The notes: generated from the letters alone by a model not told the origin. Shown: positions 26,967 to 36,907, counted from the stretch's first letter. The stretch: DNA of 64,000 nt from Andeanibacterium sp036384795 (GCA_036384795.1 DASVLP010000043.1:62001-126000); one strand, 5' to 3'. Translations and numbers: made by a program.

Positions 26967-28703
26967 GTGGCCAGGAGACGTGAAGCAGCGGCCGGCCCGG
27001 GCCTCGCATCGCTTTTGTTCCTTTACCGAGGATGGATGGCGCTCCTCGTCGTGCTGACCATGGCTTCGAGCGGCGTCGGCTTGTTCGTTCCGCAGGTTAT
27101 CGCAACAGCGATCGACGCCTTCACTGCCGGCAAGCTCGATCTTCGCACCTCGCTGGTCGAGCTAACGGCCCTTGCGCTCGGCAGTTTCCTGCTCGGCATC
27201 GCTCAGGCCATCGTCCAGGCCGTCGCATCCGAACGCGTCGCGCGGGATTTGCGCTCACGGCTGGCCGAAAAGGTTTCCCAGCAGAGCTATTCGTCGGTGA
27301 TCCACCTGACCCCGGCCAAGCTCCTCACCAACTTCACTGCCGACGTCGATTCGATCAAGAACTTCGTCTCCCAAGCCGTCGCCTCGCTCGTTTCATCGGT
27401 TTTCATAATCATTGCCGCGAGCGCGCTTTTGTTGTGGCTCAACTGGCGCCTCGCGCTTGCCGTGCTGGCGATCCTGCCGCTGATCGGCGTCACCTTCTTC
27501 GTGGTGATGGGCCGGGTGCGCAAGCTGTTCCTGCAGATCATGAGCATTACCGACAGCCTCAATCGCGTGCTCAACGAGAATATCGTCGGCGCCGCGCTTG
27601 TCCGCCTGCTCGACAGCGGCAGGCGCGAATTCTCGCGTTTTCTTGAAGTGAACGAGCAGGCGCGCGCGCTCGGCCTGCGCATCCTCAATCATTTTGCCTC
27701 GATGATCCCGATCATCACCTTCCTCGCGAACCTGGCGACGCTCACCATCCTCGCCCTGGGCGGTCATTTCGTGATCGTCGGCGAGATGAGCATCGGCGAG
27801 TTTTCCGCCTTCAATTCCTATCTCGCCATCCTGATCTTCCCGATCATCGTGATCGGTTTCACCTCGATGATGATCAGCCAGGCGCAGGCCTCTTACGGTC
27901 GCATCGGCGGGGTGTTGAACGCCCCGCCGACGCCCCAGCGCGGCGAAGTAAACGTCCAGCTCGAGGGCACCATCGCGGTTCGCAATCTCTCGCTCGCCTA
28001 TGACGCGACCAAGGTCCTGGAGGATATCTCCTTCGAGATCGCGCCGCGAAGCCGCACGGCCATCGTCGGGCCTACGGCCGCGGGCAAGTCCCAGCTCCTT
28101 TACATGATGGCCGGCCTCCTGGCGCCGACCGGCGGCCAAGTGCTTTACGACGGGCGGCCGATCGACGACTACGGACGCGACAGTTTCTATGGCCAGGTCG
28201 GCTTCGTGTTTCAGGACAGCAAGCTCTTCAACCTGACCTTGCGGGAAAATATCGCGTTCCGGACCGACGTTCCCGATGCATCGCTTGCGCGAGCGATCGA
28301 GACCGCGGAGCTGCAGAACTTCATCGCGAGCCTGCCGGAGGGCCTCGATACGGTGGTTTCGGAGCGCGGGCTCTCCTTGTCCGGCGGCCAGCGCCAGCGG
28401 ATCATGCTGGCCAGGGCGCTCGCGCTCGATCCGCGCGTTCTCTTTCTGGACGATTTCACCGCCCGCGTCGACCTCATCACCGAGGCGCGCATCCTGACCA
28501 ATGTCCGCAACAATTATCCCGATCTCACGCTGATTTCGATCACCCAGAAAATCGCCCCGGTGGAGGACTACGACCAGATCATCCTGCTCATGGAGGGAGA
28601 AATCGTCGCCAAAGGCACCCACCGCGAACTGGTCCACGGGTGCCCGGAATATGTGCAGATCCAGCAATCGCAGCAGAGCACCGATAAAGTCGAGGCCGCG
28701 TGA
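26967..28703 (+). CDS. ABC exporter subunit with degenerate ATP site (TMD-NBD half-transporter)
   Basis: Inner-membrane half-transporter with six transmembrane segments (about residues 25-305) and a C-terminal nucleotide-binding domain. Walker A is GPTAAGKS near 368-375, and the signature LSGGQRQR is intact. In Walker B (VLFLDD) the catalytic Glu is Asp, and the H-loop His is Gln (SITQK). These changes mark the degenerate half of a heterodimeric exporter such as TM287, BmrC or LmrC. The GTG at 26967 is preferred because AGGGG lies six bases upstream; a GTG six bases earlier would overlap that site. Its stop overlaps the start of the partner gene. Confidence 0.92.
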   Translation: MARRREAAAGPGLASLLFLYRGWMALLVVLTMASSGVGLFVPQVIATAIDAFTAGKLDLRTSLVELTALALGSFLLGIAQAIVQAVASERVARDLRSRLAEKVSQQSYSSVIHLTPAKLLTNFTADVDSIKNFVSQAVASLVSSVFIIIAASALLLWLNWRLALAVLAILPLIGVTFFVVMGRVRKLFLQIMSITDSLNRVLNENIVGAALVRLLDSGRREFSRFLEVNEQARALGLRILNHFASMIPIITFLANLATLTILALGGHFVIVGEMSIGEFSAFNSYLAILIFPIIVIGFTSMMISQAQASYGRIGGVLNAPPTPQRGEVNVQLEGTIAVRNLSLAYDATKVLEDISFEIAPRSRTAIVGPTAAGKSQLLYMMAGLLAPTGGQVLYDGRPIDDYGRDSFYGQVGFVFQDSKLFNLTLRENIAFRTDVPDASLARAIETAELQNFIASLPEGLDTVVSERGLSLSGGQRQRIMLARALALDPRVLFLDDFTARVDLITEARILTNVRNNYPDLTLISITQKIAPVEDYDQIILLMEGEIVAKGTHRELVHGCPEYVQIQQSQQSTDKVEAA

Positions 28704-30463
28704 TGGACTACACGCTCAAGACCGATGACAAGGCGGCCAAGCGGGAGACGCTGGCTTCGGTCTATCGCCGCCTTGCGCCGCTGCTTGCCGAGGAGACGCG
28801 CAATCTCTCGATCGCGGTGCTCTGCGTGGTTCTGACCTCGGCCGCCAACCTGCTGACGCCGCTGCTCGTCGCGCGCGTTGTCGACACGGCGATGACGCAC
28901 GGCGACTATGGCCAATTGCTCCGCTATGCCGGGGTTCTCGCCGTCGTTTACCTGCTGGCGCTGTCGACCAGCTATATGCAGACCCTCCGCATGGGCACCG
29001 TCGGGCGCAACGTCCTGTTCGGCTTGCGCAACGAGCTTTTCACGCAGCTCTCCAGCCTGCCTGTCGCATTCTTCGCGCAGAACCGCTCGGGCGATCTGAT
29101 CAGCCGTGTCAACAACGATACCGACAAGCTCAACCAGTTCTTCAGCCAGGCGCTGATGCAGATGTTCGGCAATCTGTTCATTGTGACGGGCGCGGGCATC
29201 CTGCTGTTGGTACTGAACTTCGAGCTCGGCCTTGCGGCCATCGCACCCGCAGTCGGCCTGCTGCTGATCACGCGCGCGATCTCGCCGTGGGTCAAGCGGA
29301 GCAATCGCAGGTCGATGGAAAGCCTGGGTGCCCTTTCCGGCGACGTTTCGGAGAGCCTCGCCAATTTCGAGGTGATCGTCGCCTTCAATCGGGTGGACTA
29401 TTTCCGGCAGAAGTTTGCCGCCTCCAACGAGCGCAATTACCGCACCGCGGCCCGCGCCGGCATCTCGTCAGGCCTGTTCATGCCGCTCTACACGCTGGCG
29501 GGAAGCGCCGGATCGATCCTGGTCCTGGCTCTTGGGGTGTGGCTCATTTCCCAAGGGACGCTCACGATCGGCCTGCTCGTCGGCTACCTGATGTACGTGA
29601 CGTCGTTTTACAATCCGCTGCGGCAGATGGCGACCGTCTGGTCTTCGCTGCAGCAGGCGATGGCCGCGCTCGACCGGGTGACGGAGATGCTGAGCCTCCG
29701 CAATGATCTTGTCCGCGTTGAGAATAGTGTCACCGGCCCGGGTGACGCGGTGCTCGCGTTCGATCGGGTGAGTTTTGGATATTCCAGCGGCAAGCAGGTT
29801 CTTTCCGACGTGACACTCACGCTCGAACGCGGAAAAACCTATGCTCTGGTCGGCCCCACGGGGGGAGGCAAAACCACCACTGCGATGCTCATGGCCCGCC
29901 TTTACGACCCCGCCGAGGGGACGGTCTTTCTGGATGGGCGCGATATCCGTACCCTCGAACCAACCGAGCGCGCGAGAAAGATCGGCTTCATTCTCCAGGA
30001 ACCCTTCCTGTTCAGCGGGACCATTCGCGACAACATCGTCTATGGTCATGATGCCTTCGCCGAAATCAGCGACGAGGAGCTCGCGCAGCGATTGGCAGCC
30101 CAGGGCCTCGGCCGCTTTCTCGAACGGTTCAAGGATGGTCTGGCAACGCCCGTGAGCGGTGGTGGTGACGGCCTTTCGCTGGGTCAGAAGCAACTGGTCG
30201 CGTTCTTGCGGGCCGTGTTGCGGGAACCCGAGATTCTCATTCTCGACGAGGCGACCGCCAATATCGACACCGTGACCGAACGGTTGCTCGAGGACGTTCT
30301 GGCGAAACTTCCCCGAGAGACGACCAAGGTCATCATCGCCCATCGCCTCAACACGATCCGCAACGCCGACGATATCTTCTTCGTCGGCGGAGGCGCACTG
30401 GTCGAAGCCGGCTCAATGGAGCACGCGATGGATATGTTGCTCAGCGACCATCATTCGACGTGA
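28703..30463 (+). CDS. ABC exporter subunit with canonical ATPase residues (586 aa)
   Basis: Partner half-transporter. It has six transmembrane segments (about residues 35-310), Walker A GPTGGGKT (384-391), Walker B ILILDE with the catalytic Glu516, and the switch His547 (IIAHRLN). Its signature motif is LSLGQ instead of LSGGQ. The weak signature pairs with the degenerate Walker B of the preceding subunit, so one ATP site would be catalytic and the other regulatory. The ATG overlaps the upstream stop (TGATG). Such pumps export drugs, lipids or peptides; the substrate is unknown. Confidence 0.93.
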   Translation: MDYTLKTDDKAAKRETLASVYRRLAPLLAEETRNLSIAVLCVVLTSAANLLTPLLVARVVDTAMTHGDYGQLLRYAGVLAVVYLLALSTSYMQTLRMGTVGRNVLFGLRNELFTQLSSLPVAFFAQNRSGDLISRVNNDTDKLNQFFSQALMQMFGNLFIVTGAGILLLVLNFELGLAAIAPAVGLLLITRAISPWVKRSNRRSMESLGALSGDVSESLANFEVIVAFNRVDYFRQKFAASNERNYRTAARAGISSGLFMPLYTLAGSAGSILVLALGVWLISQGTLTIGLLVGYLMYVTSFYNPLRQMATVWSSLQQAMAALDRVTEMLSLRNDLVRVENSVTGPGDAVLAFDRVSFGYSSGKQVLSDVTLTLERGKTYALVGPTGGGKTTTAMLMARLYDPAEGTVFLDGRDIRTLEPTERARKIGFILQEPFLFSGTIRDNIVYGHDAFAEISDEELAQRLAAQGLGRFLERFKDGLATPVSGGGDGLSLGQKQLVAFLRAVLREPEILILDEATANIDTVTERLLEDVLAKLPRETTKVIIAHRLNTIRNADDIFFVGGGALVEAGSMEHAMDMLLSDHHST

Positions 30464-30520
30464 TGCTCGGAACCTGGCTGCAATGCAAACAGGGCCCGGA
30501 TCACGTTGGCAAACGCCGGC

Positions 30521-31129
30521 CTACTTGCAATCCGGCGCAAAAGGCAGCGCTCGTTCGGCCAACCGGACGTTCAATCCCGCGATAATTGCGCTGAGGCCGA
30601 ACTCGAACAGTTCGTCCGGATCAAACGGCGGTTTTTCCGTCGGTGACGGCGGCCGTTCCAGCGCCGCCTGTTCGTCGACCGTCCAACCGAACGTAAAGCG
30701 AGAAATCACGATCGCGGCAGAAATCGCCTCGAGCTTGGAGAAGCCCGCGGCCCGCAAAGGCTCTAAAATCGTGTCCGGATCCATCCGTCCGTGAGGACCT
30801 CTCGGCCGGAAACCGGCGAGCAGGCGCCCTCCGTCGCGGTAGGACAGCATCACGGACCGTAGCCGTTTTGCCCCGTCGATAAGCCAGTCCGTCCAATGTT
30901 GGTTCGGGGCGACCTCGCCATAAGATGCCTCGATCATCGCGAGGGCCATCTCGTCGATCAGTTCCTGCTTGTTCTTGAAATGCCAATAGAGCGCCGGGCC
31001 CTGCACCCCGAGAACATCGGCCAGCCTGCGGGTCGTGAGGCCGTCCAGCCCGGTGTCATTGAGCAGCTCGAGCGCCTTGCGCACGATCATCGAGCGTTCC
31101 AGCCGGGCAGGTTTCGGAGCCGGTTTCAT
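30521..31129 (-). CDS. TetR-family repressor of the RND pump (202 aa)
   Basis: TetR-type repressor with helix-turn-helix TTRRLADVLGVQGPALYWHF near residues 34-53 and a C-terminal domain of the tetracycline-repressor type (ISRFTFGWTVDEQAALE). The ATG at 31129 is chosen over an upstream GTG because the GTG would lie inside the operator. It is divergent from the outer-membrane efflux gene (31207), with two operator-like palindromes between them at 31146-31160 and 31176-31190. The inference is that it represses both itself and the pump operon and is released by a pump substrate. Confidence 0.9.
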   Translation of the reverse strand: MKPAPKPARLERSMIVRKALELLNDTGLDGLTTRRLADVLGVQGPALYWHFKNKQELIDEMALAMIEASYGEVAPNQHWTDWLIDGAKRLRSVMLSYRDGGRLLAGFRPRGPHGRMDPDTILEPLRAAGFSKLEAISAAIVISRFTFGWTVDEQAALERPPSPTEKPPFDPDELFEFGLSAIIAGLNVRLAERALPFAPDCK

Positions 31130-31145
31130 GAGGACAGATTGACAA

Positions 31146-31190
31146 CTTAGCACCGTTAAGGCAACAGCTTCGCAATTTAGCGGCGCTAAG
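31146..31190. promoter_or_regulatory. Two tandem TetR-type operators, exactly 30 bp apart
   Basis: The sites CTTAGCACCGTTAAG (31146-31160) and TTTAGCGGCGCTAAG (31176-31190) share TTAGC-N3-G[CT]TAA(G) symmetry. The second has perfect arms TTAGC/GCTAA. A 30-bp offset places them on the same face of the helix after about three turns, which suits cooperative repressor binding between divergent genes. Confidence 0.72.
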
Positions 31191-31206
31191 GATTCTCGCG
31201 GTACGT

Positions 31207-32742
31207 ATGCTCGACCCTCCGATTATTGGCCTGAGCGCGCGCCGGCACGTGCCGAGCGGCGCCGCCAAAGGCATTCTGCAGATCACCGCGACCGCGCTTT
31301 TGTTGACGGGCTGCGTGACCTCGCAGGTGCGCAAGGCCGATGTCGCTCCGCCCGCCGCATACGAAGCCCCGCGGCCCCCGTCGGACGACCTGGCCCCGGC
31401 AGCCTTGAACGAGTGGTGGAAGGGCTATGACGATCCGCAATTGAACGGCCTGGTGGACGAAGCCTTGAAGAATGCGCCGGACGCGAACAGCGCACTCGCG
31501 GTCCTGGCGCAAGCCGCCGCGGTCCGCAGCCAAACGCTCGCCAAGCTGAACATCCCTTCCGGGCAGCTCCAGAGTTCGGCCACCCACACACAAACCACCG
31601 TGCTGGGCTCTTCCGGCAATTCGTTGGGTGAGATCTTCACGCAACCGGGTGGAACCGAAAGCTACAGCGCCAACTTTGACGTCAGTTGGGAGCTGGACCT
31701 GTTTGGCCGGCGCGCGGCGGGCCGGCGCGGGGCCGATGCGGATTTCTACACCGCGGCGTTCACTTACGAGGCGAGCCGCACTTCGTTGATCGCAAACGTG
31801 GCCAACTCGCTGTTCCAGGCCCGCGGCCTGGCGCTGCAATTGCAGGACGCGGAGGACATGGCGCGTGTCGACCGCGAACTCGCGCGCCTTTCGACCGTGC
31901 GGCAAAAGGCCGGCCTGGCAGCGAGCTCGGACGTCGACCAGGCGCTTGCGCAATCCCAGGCCGCCGATGCCGCGGCCGAAAGCTATCGCGCGCAACTGCT
32001 GGCAGCGCAACGCTCGCTGTTGGTCTTGGTCGGGCATGGCTTCGACAAGGTCGAGACCTTGCCCACTTCGTCCGGCGTGGGCTCCCCGCCGCCGATCCCG
32101 GCAACCGTGCCGGGCGATCTTCTTCGCCGCCGGCCCGACGTTCGGGCGGCCGAGTGGAGGATCGTATCCGCCGCGGCGACGCTGAAGACCGCCGACCTCG
32201 CGCTGCTCCCGACCATCAATCTCCAGCCCGGCATTTCCCTGAGCAAGAGCACCGGCGCGTTCGGTTCCACCTCGTTCGCCTGGAGCATCGGCGGAAGCCT
32301 GCTCGCACCGATACTCGACCGGCCGCGGCTGATCGCGTCGATCCACGCCCAGCGCGCGGTCGCGGAGCAGAATGTGATCGCCTACGAAAAAGCCGTTCAG
32401 ACCGCCTATGGCGATGTCGAGACGGCGTTCACCTACCTCGAGTCCGACGGCAAGCGGGTGCGCATGCTCGCCGATGCCGAAGCGCACGCCAAAGCTGCGT
32501 ACGAAAAAGCGAAGATCGGGTACGCCCGGGGGCTCAACGATCTCACGACCGTATTGCAGGCCGAAACCACGTGGCGCAGCACGCGCAGCCAGCTCTCGTC
32601 GGCTCGGATCACGCAGCTCGAACGGTCGGTGCAGGCATTCAAGGCACTGGGAGGCGGCTGGTCGCCCGACCAGCCGGCAGCGGCAACGCCCTATGCCGCC
32701 GCGGCCGGACGCGGCGTCACCGAAGCGGAAGGGGTCCGATGA
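31207..32742 (+). CDS. RND efflux outer-membrane factor, NodT/OprM-type lipoprotein (511 aa)
   Basis: Outer-membrane channel of a tripartite RND pump. A lipobox (LLLTGC, Cys near residue 36) marks lipid anchoring, and the body shows the duplicated TolC-like repeat: LNEWWKGYDDPQLNGLVDEA, then ADFYTAAFTYEASRTSLIAN, PGDLLRRRPDVRAAEWRI and AYEKAKIGYARGLNDLTTVL. The length is normal. No clear ribosome-binding site precedes the ATG at 31207; a start slightly downstream is possible, but this one retains the full signal. Its stop overlaps the start of the adaptor gene. Confidence 0.92.
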   Translation: MLDPPIIGLSARRHVPSGAAKGILQITATALLLTGCVTSQVRKADVAPPAAYEAPRPPSDDLAPAALNEWWKGYDDPQLNGLVDEALKNAPDANSALAVLAQAAAVRSQTLAKLNIPSGQLQSSATHTQTTVLGSSGNSLGEIFTQPGGTESYSANFDVSWELDLFGRRAAGRRGADADFYTAAFTYEASRTSLIANVANSLFQARGLALQLQDAEDMARVDRELARLSTVRQKAGLAASSDVDQALAQSQAADAAAESYRAQLLAAQRSLLVLVGHGFDKVETLPTSSGVGSPPPIPATVPGDLLRRRPDVRAAEWRIVSAAATLKTADLALLPTINLQPGISLSKSTGAFGSTSFAWSIGGSLLAPILDRPRLIASIHAQRAVAEQNVIAYEKAVQTAYGDVETAFTYLESDGKRVRMLADAEAHAKAAYEKAKIGYARGLNDLTTVLQAETTWRSTRSQLSSARITQLERSVQAFKALGGGWSPDQPAAATPYAAAAGRGVTEAEGVR

Positions 32743-33800
32743 AACTTGGCAGTCGATCTGCGCGTAAACTGGGCGCGATACTGACGGTTGCAGTGTTCGC
32801 AACCTCGATTGCGGCATGCGGCAACCGTGCGAAAGAAGGCGCCAAGCCGCAACAGGCGCGCGCAGTCACCGTCGTTCAGGTGCTGCCGAGGGCCATGCAG
32901 GGCGGGCTCGCCGCGTCGGGGATTCTGGTTTCCCGCGACGAGGCAGCCGTCGGCTCGGATCTTTCGGGCTATCGTATTGCCAGGATATATGTCGAACAGG
33001 GCGCGTGGGTGAAGCGGGGCCAGCCGCTGGTGCAGCTCGACGATTCGCTGCTGCGCGGCCAGATCGCCCAGCAAACCGCGCTTACCCAGCAAGCCCAGAA
33101 CCAGGCCAGGCGCGTAAGTGGCCTCGACGACGAAGGCGTGCTGTCCGCCGAGCAGATCGAGACCCGTCGCCTCCAGGCGAAGGCTCAGGCCGGATTGCTC
33201 GAGGACCTCACCACCCGCCAAGCCCACACCACCATCCGCGCACCAGTGTCGGGCCTGGTGCTGGAGCGCAACGTCAAGCTGGGCGACATCGCCGCGGCCG
33301 GAGGCGCCACCCCGATGTTCCGACTGATTCGCGACGGGCTGGTCGAGCTCAATGCAGAAGTGGCCGAGGACGACATGGCGAGGTTGCACTTCGGCGACCG
33401 TGCACAAGTCGTGCTGCCCGACGGTGCGACGGTGGCCGGAAGGGTCCGGCTGATCGACCCGGAAGTGGATTCGCAAACCAAGCTTGGTCACGTGCGTATC
33501 GCAATGCCCGTACGCGCCGACCTCAGGCCGGGAGGCTTCGCGCGGGCGACTTTTACCGGCGTATCGACCGCGAACGCCGCGGTGCCCGAAACCGCGGTGC
33601 TCTATAACGCCGACGGGGCATCGGTCGCGGTGGTTGGCCCCGACAACCGGGTGCGCATGGTACCGGTTAAGACTGCACGCCGCGCGGGAGGCTATGTCGA
33701 GCTGGCTCAAGGCCCGCCGCAGGGCTCCTGGGTATTGCTCCGCGCGGCGTCATTTGTCCTGCCGGGTGATCTGGTGAAGCCGATCCGGCCGCGTAGCTGA
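32739..33800 (+). CDS. RND periplasmic adaptor (membrane fusion protein, 353 aa)
   Basis: Adaptor that bridges the inner-membrane RND pump and the outer-membrane channel. It has an N-terminal lipoprotein-like signal (FATSIAACGN), a biotinyl/lipoyl-like segment (IYVEQGAWVKRGQPLVQLDD), a coiled-coil hairpin (residues about 100-155), the second half-lipoyl TIRAPVSGLVLERNVKLGD, and a beta-barrel. Both ends overlap neighbouring genes by a few bases (ATGA and TGATG), so the three pump genes are one co-translated operon. Confidence 0.93.
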   Translation: MKLGSRSARKLGAILTVAVFATSIAACGNRAKEGAKPQQARAVTVVQVLPRAMQGGLAASGILVSRDEAAVGSDLSGYRIARIYVEQGAWVKRGQPLVQLDDSLLRGQIAQQTALTQQAQNQARRVSGLDDEGVLSAEQIETRRLQAKAQAGLLEDLTTRQAHTTIRAPVSGLVLERNVKLGDIAAAGGATPMFRLIRDGLVELNAEVAEDDMARLHFGDRAQVVLPDGATVAGRVRLIDPEVDSQTKLGHVRIAMPVRADLRPGGFARATFTGVSTANAAVPETAVLYNADGASVAVVGPDNRVRMVPVKTARRAGGYVELAQGPPQGSWVLLRAASFVLPGDLVKPIRPRS

Positions 33801-36800
33801 TGGCCCAGCTGCGCATCTCGACCTGGGGCATCCGCAACCCGGTTCCGGTGGCGATCCTGTTCGTCGCGCTGATCGTGATCGGCATCGCCTCGTACCTCAG
33901 CTTGCCGATCAAGCAGTTGCCCGAAGTGACGCTGCCGCAGGTGTCGATCACGGTCACCGAAAACGGCGCCGCGCCGTCGGAGATAGAAACCCAGATCACC
34001 CGCCCGGTAGAGAACGCGATGGCCGGCCTGCCCGGCGTACAATCGATTCAATCGACGGTCACCCGCGGTGTTTCCACCACGCAGATCGAGTTCCCGATCA
34101 ACGAGGACATGCAGAAGATGACCGACGAGGTCAGGACTCGCATGGACCAGACGCGCGTCAATCTGCCGCGAGACATCGACCCGCCGACCGTCCAGCGCCT
34201 CGACATCGACAGCCAGCCGATCATCACTTACGCGGTCGCCGCCGACAGGATGTCCGACGTGGATCTCTCGTGGTTCATCGACGACACCATCTCGCGCGCA
34301 CTGCAGGGCGAAGAAGGTGTCGCCCAGATCAAGCGCGTTGGCGGAGTCGATCGCGAGATCAACGTGATCGTCGATCCGGACAAGCTGGCGGGCTTCGGGT
34401 TGACCGCGCCGCAGATCAACGACGCGCTCCGCGGTTTCGCCGCCGACGAGACCGGCGGGCAGGCGGAGATCGGCGGGCGCCGCCAGACCCTGCGCGTGCT
34501 GGGCACCCCGGAGACGGTCGCGCGCCTGCGCGAGATGCAGATCCCGATCGCCGGGGGCCGCTTCGTGCGCCTGGCCGACGTAGCGGAAGTCGGCGATGGC
34601 TCGAGCGAGGTCCAGGCTTTCGCGCGCCTCGACGATCAGCCGGTGGTCGGATTCCAAGTGATGAAGACGCGCGATTCCTCCGAGATCAGCGTCGAGGACA
34701 ACGTCGATCGGGCGCTGCAGAATCTGACCCGCAGCCACCCCGGGGTGAAGTTCACCAAGATCTTTTCCACGGTGGCGAACACGCGGGACAACTTCAAGGC
34801 CACGCTGGATACCCTGCTTGAAGGCATGCTGCTGGCCGCTGTGGTGGTGTTCCTGTTCCTGCGCGACTGGCGAGCAACGCTGATCACCGCGATCGCGATG
34901 CCCGTCTCGCTGCTCCCGACGTTCGGGGCGATGATCCTGTTCGGCTTCTCGCTGAACATGATCACACTGCTGGCCCTGACGCTGGTGATCGGGATTCTGG
35001 TCGACGATGCGATCGTCGAAATCGAGAACATCCAGAAACGGGTGAACGCGGGCGCCTCACCTTATCAGGCGGCGCTGGAAGGCGCGGACGCGATCGGGTT
35101 GGCGGTGGTCGCGACCACGTTCACGATCGTCGTGGTGTTCCTGCCAGTTTCGATGATGCCGGGCATTCCCGGCCAGTTCTTCAAGGAATTCGGCCTGACG
35201 GTTTCCGTCGCGGTGCTGTTCTCGCTGCTGACGGCTCGCCTGCTCACCCCGCTGCTGGCCGCCTATTTTCTCAAGCCGACCGCCGAACCGCACGAGCGCG
35301 GGCCGTTGCAGGGGCCGTACCGCACGGCCCTCGACTGGGCCCTTTCGCACCGCTGGATTTCGGTGTTTGCTGGTGCCGTGCTGTTCGCGGCGTCGATGGC
35401 GCTGATCGTGGTGCTGCCCAAGGGCGTGCAGCCGGAGGGCAATCCTGACTACTACAACGTCAGCCTGCAAGGGCCGCCTGGCGCCACGCCGGCCGAGATG
35501 GAAGGCCTGGTCAGGGACGTGACGGCGCTTCTGAGCCGCCGTCCCGAAACCGAGCACGTGTTCGCGACCGTGGGGACGGCCTCCGGCAACGGCTTCTTCA
35601 CCGGCGGGGGTTCCTCGGTCAACCAAGGCACTGTCACGATCGTGCTCAAGCCGGCAAGCGGGCGACCGAGCGTGGTGAAGATCCAGGACTTGGTGCGGCC
35701 CTTGCTGACCAAGGTTCCCGATGCGCGGTTGACGTTCGAGCAATCGAATTTCGGAGGCGGCGGAGTGACCGTCACCCTCACCGGCGAGAACGGCCCCGAG
35801 CTCGAGAAAACCGCGCTCGAACTCCAGCGTGAGATGCAGACGGTGCCGATCCTGGGCAATCCGGTGCCGGCGGATTCCCCGGTCGGCCCGGAGATCGTGA
35901 TCCGACCAAAGCCGGACGAGGCCGCGCGCCTCGGCGTGTCGATCGATACGATCGCTTCGGTCGCGCGCGTCGCCACGATCGGCGACATCGACGCGAACGT
36001 CGCCAAGTTCAACGACGGTGCGCAGCGCGTGCCGATCCGGGTGCGCATTCCGGAAGACGCGCGGGCGAACCTCGACCTGATCCGCGCGATGCGGGTGCCG
36101 ACCGCCAGCGGCGAAACGACCACCCTCGGCAGCGTCGCCTCGGTCGAGTTCGAGGCAGGGCCGGCGCAGATCCAGCGCTACGGTCGGATGCGCCAGATGA
36201 GCGTCAATGCCGACCGGGTGGGCGATGTCGAGCTCGGTGAAGCCCTCGCTGCGGCCGACGATCTGCCGGTCATGCGTCACCTGCCGCCCGGCGTGCAGAT
36301 CGCCGACGTCGGCCAGAACAAGATCTTCGTTCAGCTGCTGTCGGGGCTGGTGTTCGCGATCGTGGCAGGGCTGTTCCTGATCTATGCGGTGATAACCTTG
36401 TTGTTCCGCAGCTTCTTCAAGCCGGTGGTGATCTTGTCGGCCTTGCCGCTGGGGATCACCGGCGCGTTCCTCGCATTGCTGATCGGCGGGCTGGCGCTGA
36501 ACATGCCGTCGCTGATCGGCTTGCTGATGCTCCTGGGGCTTGCGGCGAAGAACTCGATCCTGCTGGTCGAATTCGCGATCGAGCGCGAGCGCGCGGGCGC
36601 GACCCAGCGCGAGGCGCTGATCGACGCCTGCCGCGAACGCGCTCGGCCGATCATCATGACCACGCTCGCGATGCAGGCCGGCATGCTGCCCACCGCGCTC
36701 GGCATCGGCGCCGGCGCGGAGTTCCGCCAGCCGATGGCGGTCGCGGTGATCGGCGGTCTCCTGACCTCGACGATCCTGTCGCTGGTGATGGTGCCGGTGG

Positions 36801-36907
36801 TGTACGAATTCGTCGACGACTTCGAACGTTGGCTGACGCCGAAGCTGGGGCGCTTGATCACGCCGCGCGATCACGCAACGGAGGAGGCAATCCCAGCCGG
36901 AATATAG
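33800..36907 (+). CDS. RND multidrug-type inner-membrane pump (HAE1 family, 1035 aa)
   Basis: Proton-driven efflux transporter of the AcrB/MexB superfamily. It has twelve transmembrane helices in the usual 1+5 and 1+5 pattern with two large periplasmic loops. The TM4 proton-relay pair is visible in LVIGILVDDAIVEIENIQ. The second membrane block has PSLIGLLMLLGLAAKNSILL and the C-terminal helices around GGLLTSTILSLVMVPVVYEF. The size is standard. It is the third gene of the TetR-controlled operon and is likely to export hydrophobic substrates or catabolic intermediates. Confidence 0.95.
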   Translation: MAQLRISTWGIRNPVPVAILFVALIVIGIASYLSLPIKQLPEVTLPQVSITVTENGAAPSEIETQITRPVENAMAGLPGVQSIQSTVTRGVSTTQIEFPINEDMQKMTDEVRTRMDQTRVNLPRDIDPPTVQRLDIDSQPIITYAVAADRMSDVDLSWFIDDTISRALQGEEGVAQIKRVGGVDREINVIVDPDKLAGFGLTAPQINDALRGFAADETGGQAEIGGRRQTLRVLGTPETVARLREMQIPIAGGRFVRLADVAEVGDGSSEVQAFARLDDQPVVGFQVMKTRDSSEISVEDNVDRALQNLTRSHPGVKFTKIFSTVANTRDNFKATLDTLLEGMLLAAVVVFLFLRDWRATLITAIAMPVSLLPTFGAMILFGFSLNMITLLALTLVIGILVDDAIVEIENIQKRVNAGASPYQAALEGADAIGLAVVATTFTIVVVFLPVSMMPGIPGQFFKEFGLTVSVAVLFSLLTARLLTPLLAAYFLKPTAEPHERGPLQGPYRTALDWALSHRWISVFAGAVLFAASMALIVVLPKGVQPEGNPDYYNVSLQGPPGATPAEMEGLVRDVTALLSRRPETEHVFATVGTASGNGFFTGGGSSVNQGTVTIVLKPASGRPSVVKIQDLVRPLLTKVPDARLTFEQSNFGGGGVTVTLTGENGPELEKTALELQREMQTVPILGNPVPADSPVGPEIVIRPKPDEAARLGVSIDTIASVARVATIGDIDANVAKFNDGAQRVPIRVRIPEDARANLDLIRAMRVPTASGETTTLGSVASVEFEAGPAQIQRYGRMRQMSVNADRVGDVELGEALAAADDLPVMRHLPPGVQIADVGQNKIFVQLLSGLVFAIVAGLFLIYAVITLLFRSFFKPVVILSALPLGITGAFLALLIGGLALNMPSLIGLLMLLGLAAKNSILLVEFAIERERAGATQREALIDACRERARPIIMTTLAMQAGMLPTALGIGAGAEFRQPMAVAVIGGLLTSTILSLVMVPVVYEFVDDFERWLTPKLGRLITPRDHATEEAIPAGI

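Noticed and set aside
31686..32738. N-terminal extension of the RND adaptor frame through the outer-membrane gene
   Set aside because: The ATG at 32739 begins the lipoprotein signal and overlaps the upstream stop in the usual coupled manner.
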